The notes: generated by a model not told the origin, from the sequence alone. A DNA stretch of 22,978 bases from Anaerolineae bacterium (GCA_017303735.1 JAFLCF010000053.1:1-22978); one strand, 5' to 3'; counted from the first letter of the stretch, positions 13,242 to 21,138 are shown. Translations and numbers: made by a program.

Positions 13242-14507
13242 TTACGGCGACCAGAAATTTCCACTCATGACCATCATACAAAGCAAGTTGATGGAGTCTT
13301 CATAATAATCGATATGGTTATCATAAACAGAATCGTAGATCGCATTCAACCAAGCCTGTTGGGCAGGATCGTTCATGGCAGCGACACCCATCGGAGCCAC
13401 GAAGAAAGTGGTGAAGTAGTCGCTGTTCGGCAATGGCGATCCGTTCAATTGATACCCGGCGCGGATATTCAGCGGATCACCGTTTGTACTGACTTCGATC
13501 CAGTGCGAAATATTCTGCACAATAGATCGGGAGACAGCGTCATCGTAGAGCAGGGCATCTGCACCCACGCGCCACGGAACGCGCCCAGCATTATAGTTGT
13601 ACGCGCCATCGGTTCCCTTCTCTAAAAAATTGGCGGGTGCGGGGGCACCATTCACAATAAAATCAGGCATCAAACCCGATACGGGACTATATTGCGCTTG
13701 AATTCCGGTCATCACATTCTGGCTTTGTACAACGACATCATTCCAAACGGAGTCATTCGAGGCGTTGGCAAATGCACGGAAGTTGACCAACATAAAGTCT
13801 GAAGAGCGCGGCGTGAATTGGTTGTATTGCGCTTCACCCACATTGACCCAATCCCCCAGCATGGGCAAGTGGCTTTCCGGTCCGATCGTGGATTCAAGGA
13901 TGCCTGCGATCATCGTATCGGCTTCGGCTTTGTAATTCACACGCCCGGAGCTGCCCCATTGAGCATCAGCAAGCAATAAACCAAAAGCAATATCGGCATC
14001 GCCATCGAAAGCGCTGGCATTGCCTTCCTCCAGCGGAACGTTCCAATCCATCAGACGCGGGTCGATCTCACTGCGATGCGCATCTACAAATGCCCATAGC
14101 CCATCAAAGATGATTTGCGCATTGGGGTCGTAGCCTGCCATGATCGGCACGATCACCATGCCGTAGCCCTGTCCTTCTGATACGGTAGTGGAACGCGTCG
14201 GTTCGTCTTTACCCAGCACCACGCGGTACATGATGATGCCATCGCCATTCATCCCTGCTTCTGCAAGATAATTCTCTTTCCAATAATCGTAATACGCGCG
14301 CACTTCATCATCGAGTTGTTCGCGTGTGCGATGATCTGGCAGAATGCTGTTCGGAGCATACGCCACATGCTGCGGAAATGGGCGCGCAATCGCTTCACGC
14401 GGAGTTTCAAATATTTCCGTTGTCGGTGTTGGAGGAGCCGGTTCAACAAGAGGCACAGAAACACATGCAAAAGTCCACAGGGCAAACACAAAAATAAGTC
14501 TTTTCAT
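13242..14507 (-). CDS. Glycoside hydrolase family 8 protein, exported
   Basis: Endo-acting beta-glucan/xylan/chitosan hydrolase family with an (alpha/alpha)6 barrel. 421 residues. The N-terminus MKRLIFVFALWTFACVSV is a signal peptide; C15 could be lipidated, though the box (TFAC) is imperfect. A Pro-rich stretch (22-30) follows. TTVSEGQGYGM holds E111, the conserved general acid. FDGDADIAFGLLLA (167-180) is the family's central Asp motif, and NAGRVPWRVGAD is the conserved segment further on. GGAGG stands 4-8 bases before the start, with TGA-TATAAA as promoter. First gene of the minus-strand cluster. Cellulase versus other beta-glucanase cannot be told; a role in extracellular polysaccharide turnover is plausible. 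Confidence 0.85.
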   Translation of the reverse strand: MKRLIFVFALWTFACVSVPLVEPAPPTPTTEIFETPREAIARPFPQHVAYAPNSILPDHRTREQLDDEVRAYYDYWKENYLAEAGMNGDGIIMYRVVLGKDEPTRSTTVSEGQGYGMVIVPIMAGYDPNAQIIFDGLWAFVDAHRSEIDPRLMDWNVPLEEGNASAFDGDADIAFGLLLADAQWGSSGRVNYKAEADTMIAGILESTIGPESHLPMLGDWVNVGEAQYNQFTPRSSDFMLVNFRAFANASNDSVWNDVVVQSQNVMTGIQAQYSPVSGLMPDFIVNGAPAPANFLEKGTDGAYNYNAGRVPWRVGADALLYDDAVSRSIVQNISHWIEVSTNGDPLNIRAGYQLNGSPLPNSDYFTTFFVAPMGVAAMNDPAQQAWLNAIYDSVYDNHIDYYEDSINLLCMMVMSGNFWSP

Positions 14508-14525
14508 TCAGCCTCCGTTTTCTCG

Positions 14526-14531
14526 TTTATA
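14526..14531 (-). promoter_or_regulatory. Extended -10 of the GH8 cluster
   Basis: On the minus strand TGA-TATAAA, an extended -10, lies about 18 bases before the GH8 start, leaving a leader of about 12 bases that carries GGAGG. It would drive the GH8-ubiA-mvk-CPBP-membrane protein cluster. Confidence 0.5.
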
Positions 14532-14544
14532 TCATTACTGGCAG

Positions 14545-14550
14545 TAAAAT
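14545..14550 (+). promoter_or_regulatory. -10-like TAAAAT of tlyA
   Basis: TAAAAT ends 6 bases before the tlyA ATG at 14557. There is no Shine-Dalgarno. The GH8 promoter on the other strand is only 14 bases away, so the two promoters are divergent and almost overlapping. Confidence 0.4.
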
Positions 14551-14556
14551 AGAGCC

Positions 14557-15366
14557 ATGCCCAAAGTTCGTCTGGATGTTCTACTCGTAGAAAAAGGATT
14601 GGCGGATTCACGCGCCAAAGCTCAAGCCCTCATCATGGCGGGACAAGTCCGCGTGGCGGGTCAGGTCGCGCTCAAGCCTGCTGTTGCGGTTCAGCCTGAT
14701 GCCACGCTGACAGTGGATACTGGTCCGCGTTATGTTTCGCGCGGCGGCGAAAAGATCGAAGGCGCATTGGAAACGTTCAAGATCGACGTGACCGGCTTTG
14801 TGTGTGCAGACGTGGGCTCGTCAACGGGCGGCTTCACAGATTGTCTACTTCAGCATGGCGCGGTAAAAGTCTATGCCATTGATGTAGGCAAAGGCATTCT
14901 GCATTGGAAGCTGCGCAACGATCCGCGGGTGGTGGTGATGGAAGAGACCAATGCACGTTTTGTAGAATCCCTGCCAGAAAAAATAGACTTTGTGACTGTA
15001 GATGCCTCGTTCATTTCGTTGAGAACCCTGTTACCGGTTATCGGAAAGTGGAAAGTGGAAAGTGGAATTGTCGCTCTCATCAAGCCTCAATTCGAAGCTG
15101 GCAAAAAGATTGTCTCGCGCGGCGATGGAGTCGTCCGTGACCCGGAAGTACATCGGCAAGTATTGGTGGACGTACTAACCTTTGCAAAGAGTGAAGGTTT
15201 CGGTATACATGGTTTGGTGAAATCTACTTTATTAGGACCTAAGGGAAATGCCGAATTTTTAGTTTGGTTGGATATGAATCCGAATGATACTGTGGCGGAA
15301 GATTTAGTTAAAGGCTTATTCCCCATAGATGAAATGGATAACCAAGATGAATTGCCCAAAATGTAA
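14557..15366 (+). CDS. tlyA: TlyA family rRNA 2'-O-methyltransferase / hemolysin A-like
   Basis: 269 residues: an N-terminal S4 RNA-binding domain (1-60, RLDVLLVEKGLADSRAKAQALIMAGQVRV), the linker RYVSRGGEKIEGAL, then an FtsJ-like methyltransferase domain with the SAM-binding DVGSSTGGFTDCLLQHGA (about 85-102), DFVTVDASFISL and ALIKPQFEAGKK. It matches TlyA, which methylates the 2'-OH of rRNA cytidine in mycobacteria; the hemolysin name is historical. The predicted target is rRNA. A three-copy heptamer (GGAAAGT) lies inside the gene at 15043-15067. The start is supported by a TAAAAT 6 bases upstream. The stop overlaps a zinc-ribbon gene by 20 bases. Confidence 0.9.
   Translation: MPKVRLDVLLVEKGLADSRAKAQALIMAGQVRVAGQVALKPAVAVQPDATLTVDTGPRYVSRGGEKIEGALETFKIDVTGFVCADVGSSTGGFTDCLLQHGAVKVYAIDVGKGILHWKLRNDPRVVVMEETNARFVESLPEKIDFVTVDASFISLRTLLPVIGKWKVESGIVALIKPQFEAGKKIVSRGDGVVRDPEVHRQVLVDVLTFAKSEGFGIHGLVKSTLLGPKGNAEFLVWLDMNPNDTVAEDLVKGLFPIDEMDNQDELPKM
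15043..15067 (+). repeat. Heptamer tandem repeat inside tlyA
   Basis: GGAAAGT occurs three times in a row (15043-15063), followed by a partial copy GGAA. Because the unit is 7 bases, gain or loss of one copy would shift the reading frame in the methyltransferase domain, just before ALIKPQFEAGKK. Confidence 0.8.
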
Positions 15367-15769
15367 TTCAGAACTAACGAAAAAATTTTACAAAGGCATG
15401 TTCGAGGTCGATTCCTGCCCCAATTGCCGCGGCATGTGGCTGGATTTTGTCGAGCTGGACAAGCTTGAAGATGTGGTTTTCGATGAAGATGCCCTCAAAG
15501 GCTCGCTTGTGCATTTCCAAACCCAAACGGAGTTTCCCTGTCCGCATTGCGGGGCGAAGCTGGATGAATTTCGATACAGGTTGTACGACCTCAAACTGGA
15601 TACATGCACAGCGAACACTCACGGCTTCTGGTTGGATGCAGGTGAAGACGAACGTGTGATGGAACTCATGCAAAAGCGCGCCGCCGAAACACAAAGGAAG
15701 ATCAGTGCCGAAGCAGAGTGGAAGCAAATGCTCAAAGGCATGCACGCCTTTTTAGAAAAGAAAAAGTAG
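15347..15769 (+). CDS. Zinc-ribbon (zf-TFIIB-type) protein
   Basis: 140 residues with two zinc-ribbon units. The first is complete: C3-P-K-C6 and C24-P-N-C27-RGMWLD. The second has C65-P-H-C68 and C87 but, at the fourth position, no Cys; H92 in CTANTHGFWLDAGE may replace it. WLD after each unit is typical of the TFIIB-type zinc-finger domain of bacterial proteins. A Lys-rich C-terminal helix (KRAAETQRKISAEAEWKQML...KKK) follows. I start at 15347 (MNCPKC), inside the last 20 bases of tlyA, so it is probably coupled to it. Function unknown; nucleic-acid or metal binding is possible. A terminator overlaps its stop codon. Confidence 0.8.
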   Translation: MNCPKCNSELTKKFYKGMFEVDSCPNCRGMWLDFVELDKLEDVVFDEDALKGSLVHFQTQTEFPCPHCGAKLDEFRYRLYDLKLDTCTANTHGFWLDAGEDERVMELMQKRAAETQRKISAEAEWKQMLKGMHAFLEKKK

Positions 15770-15797
15770 GTCACGCTTGAAGCGTGACCTACTTTTT
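15761..15797. terminator. Bidirectional terminator overlapping a stop codon
   Basis: GTAGGTCACGC (15766-15776), loop TTGAA, GCGTGACCTAC (15782-15792), flanked by AAAAA and TTTTTT. The stop codon TAG (15767-15769) of the zinc-ribbon gene is in the stem. It can also act on minus-strand transcripts coming from the ATPase. Confidence 0.95.
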
Positions 15798-15815
15798 TAT
15801 AAGACGAAACGTGCA

Positions 15816-15876
15816 GTAGGGGCGACCCGTCAAATTTCCACATGACGTCGTTGCGCAAAGGGAGGGTCGCCCTTAC
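15816..15876. repeat. GTAGGGGCGACCC inverted repeat
   Basis: GTAGGGGCGACCC (15816-15828) pairs with GGGTCGCCCTTAC (15864-15876) with one mismatch (a G-U pair in RNA); 35 bases lie between. It shares GTAGGGGC with 2426 and 5483. It lies between the terminator and the ATPase stop. Confidence 0.7.
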
Positions 15877-15897
15877 GTTGAAACCGCGTAAGGTAAA

Positions 15898-18798
15898 TTA
15901 CTTTCCCGATCTTCGCAGGAAGAACTTGGTGATCTCTTCTGCTACAGCAGGCATGAGCGCCAAGCCGACCACCAATCCCCATTCACGTCCGCTGAGGAAA
16001 TGGGTATTGAAAATGGGTTGAAGGAAAGGCACGGCACAGACCAGGATCAATAAGGTCATCGAGATACCCACGGCATACTGCATGTATTTATTCGAGAAGA
16101 TGCCAATGCGGAAGATGGAAGCGCGCTCTGAACGGACCGTGTAAGCACGGAAGAGTTCCGCCATCGAAAGCGTAACGAACGCCATCGTTTCGGCAGTCTG
16201 CACATCCACACCGCGCCAATCGTGCGCAAGGACGTACGATAACACGTTTGAGCCCGCCGGGATCATTGCCCCGGCTTCGAGATGCCATGCCAATCCCATT
16301 ACAAATGCGATCAACACGGCAGAAGTCTGCATGATGGTTTGCACGATGATGCCGATGCCCATCGAACGGTTGACGATCGGCTCGCTCTTGGCACGCGGCT
16401 TCTGATCCATAATATCCGGGTCGCCTTTTTCCATAGCGAGAGCCAATGCAGGCGCACCGTCGGTGATGAGGTTGAGCCACAGCAATTGGATGGCAGTCAG
16501 CGGCGCAGGCAGACCTGCAAGAGTCGCGAGGAAGATAATCATGATCTCAGCGACATTTGAGGAAAGCAAGAAGAACACAAACTTGCGAATATTCGAGTAG
16601 ATGATGCGTCCCTGCTCGACGGCGGAAACGATGCTGGCGTAGTTGTCGTCGGTCAGCACCATATCGGCGGTGCCTTTGGCAACGTCGGTGCCGGTGATAC
16701 CCATCGCCACACCAATGTCTGCGCGTTTGATGGCAGGCGCGTCATTGACGCCGTCACCCGTCATAGCAACGACTTCATCGTTGGCTTGCAGCGCGTCCAC
16801 GATGCGCATTTTGTGTTCGGGGGAGACGCGGGCAAATACATCTGTATCTTCGATGATGGCTTTGAGTTGAACATCGTCAATCTTGTCCAACTCGGCTCCG
16901 GTCATTACGCCTTTACCGGGGCGCAGCAGCCCGATGGATTCAGCGATCGCCCTGGCGGTGTTGGGGAAGTCACCCGTAATCATCACGGTACGGATGCCCG
17001 CATGACGCGCATGTTCGAGCGCAGGCTTCACTTCGGTACGCGGCGGATCGATCATGCCCATCAATCCGACAAAGACAAGATTCTTTTCGAGTTCTTCGGT
17101 TTTGACTTGTTCGATATTGTTGGGAACATCTTGATCCAAACGATAGGCGAAACCCAGTACACGCAGGGCGTCTTTGGTCATGGCGTCGTTGGCGGCGAGG
17201 ATCTGTTTGCGCATATCGTCAGTTAGGTCGCGCGGCTTGTCGTCCATGCCCTGATATTTCGAGCACAGGGTCATGACAATATCGGGCGCACCTTTAACGG
17301 CGATGACATCCCAATTCTTATGCTTATCATCGGTGAACGGCGAAGGGTCTTTCGGGTTTGGGTTCGTCACATCATGGATCGTGATCATACGTTTGCGTTC
17401 GGAGTCAAATGGAACTTCGTTCTCACGCGGGTATGCTTCTTTAATGTCGGGATGAATGGCACCAGCCTTGGCAGCCGCCACAAGCAGCGAACCTTCGGTT
17501 GGGTCGCCCACGATGCGATAAGTCTTATTGGATTCGCTTTCGCCGGTTGTTTCGATCACGGAGTCATTGTTCAACACCCCAAGCCAGAGCGTAGAAAGGA
17601 TGGCGGGATATTTCTTCACATCCACAGGGCTGCCGTCCACGAGGAAATCCCCTTTCGGCGTGTACCCGGTCCCTGAAACGCTAACAAGCTGCCCGTCTGC
17701 CCAGATGCGTGTGACCGTCATTTCGTTTTGAGTGAGCGTCCCGGTCTTATCCGAACAGATGACCGTGGCAGAACCAAGTGTCTCCACCGAAGAGAGCTTG
17801 CGGATGAGCGCGTGGCGTTGGATCATCTCGCGCATGCCGAGAGCGAGAGAAATGGTCACCACTGCAGGCAAACCTTCGGGCACAGCGGCGATGGCAAGGC
17901 TGATGGCAATGATAAAGACTTCGGTAATTTGTTCGGCGAAGGTTTTGAAGTAATTGATGGGGTCAGAAAATAAACCACTGACCTCTGTGTAATTGAAGAG
18001 AGCAACAATGAAAACAACGAACACCAAGATCAGTGAGCCAATACTCAGCGACCTGCCGAGTTGGTCAAGCCTGCGCTGCAACGGTGTCTCTTCAGACTCC
18101 ACGCCTTGCAACATGGTGGCGATGAGACCGAGCTGAGTATTCATTCCAGTGCTGGTCACCACGCCACGTCCGCGCCCGTAGTTGACCACGGTGCCCATGA
18201 ATGTCGTGTTCTTGCGATCTCCAAGTGGAACGTTCTTATCAAGCACGGTTGCCGCATTCTTTTGTACCGGCAGCGATTCACCAGTGAGTGAAGCTTCTTC
18301 TACACGTAAGTTGACCGCTTCCAGCAAACGCAAATCAGCAGGGATGAAATTCCCCGCTTCCAAAAAGACAATATCGCCCGGCACCAGATTATAGGCAGGC
18401 ACAGATTTGCGCGAACCATCGCGGATCACTTGTGCATCGGGCGCGGCAAGTTTTTGTAAAGCTGCCAGCGCCTGCTCTGCACGCTGTTCTTGAATAATGC
18501 CAAGCACAGAGTTCAAGACCACGATCGCCATAATGGCGCCAGCTTCTACATAATCACCCAGCAAAGCCGAGATGATTGAAGCGACGATCAAAAGGATCAC
18601 TACAAAGTTATTGAGTTGATCCCACAACAAGGCAAGAAAGCCCGGGCGCGGTGCTTCTCGCAATTGATTGGGTCCATAATGTGAAAGACGCGCTTCGGCT
18701 TCGGCGGTCGTCAATCCTTCTTCATGAACTTCAAGATGTTTAAGAACTTCATCGGCGCTAAGAGCGTGCCATTCCTGTTTAGTTTCTTCCGCTGTCAT
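15898..18798 (-). CDS. P-type Ca2+-transporting ATPase (type IIA)
   Basis: Exports Ca2+ using ATP. 966 residues from the chosen start. Actuator TGES at about 172-175; phosphorylation site SDKTGTLT with D350; KGAPD in the nucleotide domain; [12 protein letters not shown] at 679-690. Ion-binding residues of SERCA site II are kept: PEGLPA in M4 (307-312), N and E in SSNVAEI (M5, about 745-751), and N, T and D in WLNLITDG (M6, about 773-780). About ten membrane helices. The ATG at 18798 is preferred: AGGAG lies 6 bases upstream, while the earlier in-frame codons (18 more residues) are in the leader. An ATG four bases before it is out of frame. A long leader with a hairpin and a promoter with perfect TTGACA lie upstream. 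Confidence 0.93.
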   Translation of the reverse strand: MTAEETKQEWHALSADEVLKHLEVHEEGLTTAEAEARLSHYGPNQLREAPRPGFLALLWDQLNNFVVILLIVASIISALLGDYVEAGAIMAIVVLNSVLGIIQEQRAEQALAALQKLAAPDAQVIRDGSRKSVPAYNLVPGDIVFLEAGNFIPADLRLLEAVNLRVEEASLTGESLPVQKNAATVLDKNVPLGDRKNTTFMGTVVNYGRGRGVVTSTGMNTQLGLIATMLQGVESEETPLQRRLDQLGRSLSIGSLILVFVVFIVALFNYTEVSGLFSDPINYFKTFAEQITEVFIIAISLAIAAVPEGLPAVVTISLALGMREMIQRHALIRKLSSVETLGSATVICSDKTGTLTQNEMTVTRIWADGQLVSVSGTGYTPKGDFLVDGSPVDVKKYPAILSTLWLGVLNNDSVIETTGESESNKTYRIVGDPTEGSLLVAAAKAGAIHPDIKEAYPRENEVPFDSERKRMITIHDVTNPNPKDPSPFTDDKHKNWDVIAVKGAPDIVMTLCSKYQGMDDKPRDLTDDMRKQILAANDAMTKDALRVLGFAYRLDQDVPNNIEQVKTEELEKNLVFVGLMGMIDPPRTEVKPALEHARHAGIRTVMITGDFPNTARAIAESIGLLRPGKGVMTGAELDKIDDVQLKAIIEDTDVFARVSPEHKMRIVDALQANDEVVAMTGDGVNDAPAIKRADIGVAMGITGTDVAKGTADMVLTDDNYASIVSAVEQGRIIYSNIRKFVFFLLSSNVAEIMIIFLATLAGLPAPLTAIQLLWLNLITDGAPALALAMEKGDPDIMDQKPRAKSEPIVNRSMGIGIIVQTIMQTSAVLIAFVMGLAWHLEAGAMIPAGSNVLSYVLAHDWRGVDVQTAETMAFVTLSMAELFRAYTVRSERASIFRIGIFSNKYMQYAVGISMTLLILVCAVPFLQPIFNTHFLSGREWGLVVGLALMPAVAEEITKFFLRRSGK

Positions 18799-18840
18799 GC
18801 ATGGCTCCTGAAAACGAGATCGCTTCGACACACATAAAAC

Positions 18841-18868
18841 GAGACCACACACTTGGATGAGTGGTCTC
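18841..18868 (-). promoter_or_regulatory. Leader hairpin of the ATPase, attenuator-like
   Basis: On the minus strand GAGACCAC (18868-18861), a 12-base loop, then GTGGTCTC (18848-18841), directly followed by GTTTTAT. The stem and short T-run resemble a weak intrinsic terminator within the ATPase leader, about 43 bases before the start. It could attenuate transcription or only stabilise the mRNA. Confidence 0.45.
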
Positions 18869-18919
18869 TAAAATTGCTTATAAAGTTTGAAAAGTAAGTC
18901 GGGTTATCAAAGCGCGTTG

Positions 18920-18948
18920 AGTCTATTCCCGTCCAAATGGATTGTCAA
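18920..18948 (-). promoter_or_regulatory. Promoter of the Ca2+-ATPase
   Basis: On the minus strand a perfect -35 TTGACA (18948-18943), 17 bases, then TAGACT (18925-18920, four of six consensus). Transcription would begin near 18913, leaving a leader of about 115 bases with the hairpin at 18841-18868. Confidence 0.6.
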
Positions 18949-18979
18949 GCAGTCACACAGACAAAAGCTTTGGGTACGG

Positions 18980-18985
18980 TACAAT
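18980..18985 (+). promoter_or_regulatory. -10-like TACAAT of the CcmC-like gene
   Basis: TACAAT ends 7 bases before the ATG at 18993; no Shine-Dalgarno is present. It is the eighth case of the leaderless geometry in this window. The ATPase promoter is divergent just upstream. Confidence 0.4.
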
Positions 18986-18992
18986 TCGAGAC

Positions 18993-19601
18993 ATGTCCAA
19001 ACTCAAATCACCGCTCATCAGCTTTTTTATCTCCATCATTCTCATTGCGATCCTTGCCCTCTTCGGTCCAGAAGAAAAATCATTGGGATCAAATGTCCGC
19101 CTCGTCTACCTGCATGGAGCTTGGGTGCTCACTGCGGAGATTGCCTTCATTGCCGCGGCTCTCGCCGGACTTTTAGGCTTGGTCCTGCGACGCGACCTCT
19201 TCCACACCTGGAGCGCCGCTCTCGGGCAGACGGGTATCATTTTCTGGGTTACCTACCTGCCACTGTCTCTGCTTGCCATGCAAAGCAACTGGAACGGACT
19301 CTTCCTCGCCGAGCCGCGCTTTCGTCTGGCAATGATCTTTGCCGTTACAGGTATTTTGCTTCAAGTAGGGCTTTGGGTATTTAACACTCCCTGGCTCACA
19401 TCGCTCGCAAATATCCTGTATATCATCGCCCTGCGCGTTATCTTTGCCACTGCCGAAAATATTATGCACCCGCCGCCTTCGCCCATCTTCAACTCGGGCA
19501 ACTACGTCATCATCGGGTTCTTTGTCGGATTAAATCTGCTGGCATGGCTGGCTGCCTATTTCCTTACCCGCATCCTCCTCAACCTCAAGCCTGCTGCCTG
19601 A
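18993..19601 (+). CDS. Multi-pass membrane protein resembling CcmC (cytochrome c assembly), divergent
   Basis: 202 residues with about six membrane helices: 8-24, 38-61, 70-92, 107-124, 128-145 and 172-196. NVRLVYLHGAWVL near residue 34 resembles the VRYIYVHVPxAW helix of CcmC heme-handling proteins. W-NG followed by AEPRFR stands where CcmC has its WG-x-W and DxR segment, but the tryptophans and the Asp there are lost. The middle region ends in ALRVIFATAENIMHPPPSPIF, with a His before a Pro-rich turn. So the overall layout is CcmC/CcsA-like while the heme-binding WWD-type core is missing. No other ccm genes are near. The start is supported by the TACAAT 7 bases upstream. An MFS gene follows after 13 bases. 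Confidence 0.55.
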   Translation: MSKLKSPLISFFISIILIAILALFGPEEKSLGSNVRLVYLHGAWVLTAEIAFIAAALAGLLGLVLRRDLFHTWSAALGQTGIIFWVTYLPLSLLAMQSNWNGLFLAEPRFRLAMIFAVTGILLQVGLWVFNTPWLTSLANILYIIALRVIFATAENIMHPPPSPIFNSGNYVIIGFFVGLNLLAWLAAYFLTRILLNLKPAA

Positions 19602-19614
19602 CCCCAAACCTTTC

Positions 19615-20760
19615 ATGCCTCGCATCCAATTACTGATCTATACCTCCATCCGTGTGGTTCTAAATACTGCACACAGGATGATCTACCCCTTTCTCTCCAT
19701 CTTCGCACGCGGACTCGGCGTTGATATAGGTGTGGTTTCCGGTTTGATTGCCAATCGTGCCATCGTCGGCTCATTCACACCCTTTATCATCCCTTTCATC
19801 GAGCAACGTGGACGAAAATTTGGCATGTTGTTGGGGCTCAGTTGTTTTATTGCTGCCATGGGGTTGGTGTCATTTTTCCCCACCGTCACATCCTTGGGCA
19901 TTGCACTTGTCCTCAGCATGTTGGGCAAAGCGTTTTTCGACCCATCTCTTACAGCCCATATCGCTGATCAAACACCCTACTCTGAGCGTGGAAGTGCCAT
20001 TGCCATTCTCGAGTTTGCCTGGTCATTCGCATTCATTCTAGGTGTGCCCGCTGTTGGCTGGTTGATCGCCCGCTCTGGTTGGGCATCTCCATTTTTTGCA
20101 TTCACACTCATGGGCGTAGCAGCCTTTCTTTACATTGCCTTCACCCTAAAAAGCTCTACCAAACTCAACTTGCCTGAAGGTGGAGTCTTTGCAAATATTA
20201 AGACAGTCTTCACATCCCCTGTCTCTCTGGTAGCCATCTCCATCGGCTTGCTGGTCTCCACCGCAAATGAACTGGTCAACGTCACTTTTGGAATTTGGCT
20301 GGAAGACTCCTTCCAATTAAAGATTGCCGCTCTTGGGGCTGCATCTGCCATTATTGGGCTTTCAGAACTGGGAGGCGAAGGCTTGGTTTTCGGTTTTGTA
20401 GACAGGCTCGGAAAAGTCCGTGCCTCAGGGGTGGGAGTGATAGCAAATTGTCTTGCAGCCATCCTGCTTCCGATCATAGGTCGCACACAGACTGGAGCAT
20501 TAATTGGCTTATTCCTGTTCTATATCACATTTGAATTCACCATCGTGAGCATCATACCGCTCATCACCGAGGTCATGCCCAATGCGAGGGTAACCATGTT
20601 GTCCTTTGCCGGGGCAGGGCATTCCATTGGGCGTGGTGTAGGGGCACTGCTCGCACCAGGGTTGTATGCAGCCAGTTTCTCATACATCATGGTCATGGCA
20701 GTTTTATTCAATCTAATAGGGCTTGTAGCTGTTTGGTATGTATCACGTCATCACGACTGA
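19615..20760 (+). CDS. MFS transporter
   Basis: A 381-residue major facilitator with about 12 membrane helices, somewhat short. The loop between helices 2 and 3 reads EQRGRKFGMLLG, close to the G-x-x-x-D-RxGRR pattern. FDPSLTAHIADQTPYSERGSAIAILEFAWSFAFILGVPAVGWLI (about 106-149) is the helix 4-5 region seen in drug and sugar-type MFS proteins. FVDRLGKVRASGVG in the second half is the matching loop 8-9. The substrate cannot be inferred. It lies 13 bases after the CcmC-like gene and is probably co-transcribed. No Shine-Dalgarno is visible. It ends before the bidirectional terminator at 20790. Confidence 0.8.
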   Translation: MPRIQLLIYTSIRVVLNTAHRMIYPFLSIFARGLGVDIGVVSGLIANRAIVGSFTPFIIPFIEQRGRKFGMLLGLSCFIAAMGLVSFFPTVTSLGIALVLSMLGKAFFDPSLTAHIADQTPYSERGSAIAILEFAWSFAFILGVPAVGWLIARSGWASPFFAFTLMGVAAFLYIAFTLKSSTKLNLPEGGVFANIKTVFTSPVSLVAISIGLLVSTANELVNVTFGIWLEDSFQLKIAALGAASAIIGLSELGGEGLVFGFVDRLGKVRASGVGVIANCLAAILLPIIGRTQTGALIGLFLFYITFEFTIVSIIPLITEVMPNARVTMLSFAGAGHSIGRGVGALLAPGLYAASFSYIMVMAVLFNLIGLVAVWYVSRHHD

Positions 20761-20789
20761 TACTAAAAGAAAAACATGAATTGGAACAA

Positions 20790-20817
20790 AAAAGCCCCGT
20801 CTTGCGACGGGGCTTTT
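20790..20817. terminator. Bidirectional terminator, MFS gene and pilin 1
   Basis: AAAA-GCCCCGTC (stem 20794-20801), loop TTGC, GACGGGGC-TTTT (stem 20806-20813). A- and T-runs on both sides serve transcripts on both strands. Confidence 0.95.
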
Positions 20818-20837
20818 CATTACACTTTGGGTTTCAA

Positions 20838-20993
20838 CTACACAGCGTTGAGGCTGGAATTGATCTTGCTGAAGACATTACCGATGATCGGGCCGAGGAT
20901 CATAAGAGCCGCGATAACAACGATAGCAACCAAAACAAGAATCAACGCATATTCGACCAAACCCTGACCTTTTTCCTTGGGTGAGAACAACAT
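20838..20993 (-). CDS. Flp/Fap-type pilin, copy 1
   Basis: A type IVb (Tad) prepilin of 51 residues. The processing motif G9-x4-E14-Y15 (in KGQGLVEY) fits Flp pilins: cleavage after G9 would leave a 42-residue mature pilin with Glu at position 5. Residues 16-38 are one hydrophobic helix ending ILGPIIGNVF, with a short tail SKINSSLNAV. The start is supported by GGAG nine bases upstream. It has its own promoter, leader hairpin and terminator. The protein is identical to copy 4, although 16 codons differ synonymously. No tad assembly genes are in the window, so assembly genes must be elsewhere. Confidence 0.92.
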   Translation of the reverse strand: MLFSPKEKGQGLVEYALILVLVAIVVIAALMILGPIIGNVFSKINSSLNAV

Positions 20994-21020
20994 GGGAAAT
21001 TTCTCCTTTCTCTATAGATT

Positions 21021-21041
21021 TCTCAGAAGGTCTTTCTGAGA
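21021..21041 (-). promoter_or_regulatory. 5' leader hairpin of pilin 1
   Basis: TCTCAGAA and TTCTGAGA form a perfect 8-base stem with a 5-base loop. It is close to the predicted mRNA 5' end and 27 bases before the ATG. Possibly a stabilising 5' structure. Confidence 0.6.
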
Positions 21042-21049
21042 TTGATTTT

Positions 21050-21077
21050 ATTTTACACGGGCTTGCCTATTTTGCAA
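21050..21077 (-). promoter_or_regulatory. Promoter of pilin 1
   Basis: On the minus strand TTGCAA (21077-21072), 16 bases, TAAAAT (21055-21050), with TG directly before the -10. Start predicted near 21043, two bases before the hairpin. Confidence 0.65.
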
Positions 21078-21138
21078 GCGCTTTTACTCATATTTCCCTA
21101 ACAGTTATGTTAACCTTATAGGGATAATGAGTGCCAGA

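Noticed and set aside
15898..18852. Longer start for the Ca2+-ATPase
   Set aside because: The first 18 codons are in the leader hairpin region; AGGAG six bases before the ATG at 18798 supports the shorter form.
20733..20984. Plus-strand reading frame of 83 codons over pilin 1
   Set aside because: It is the antisense of pilin 1; the same kind of frame appears over pilin 4 because the pilins are conserved. The Asp/Glu-rich protein is an artefact of the complementary strand.
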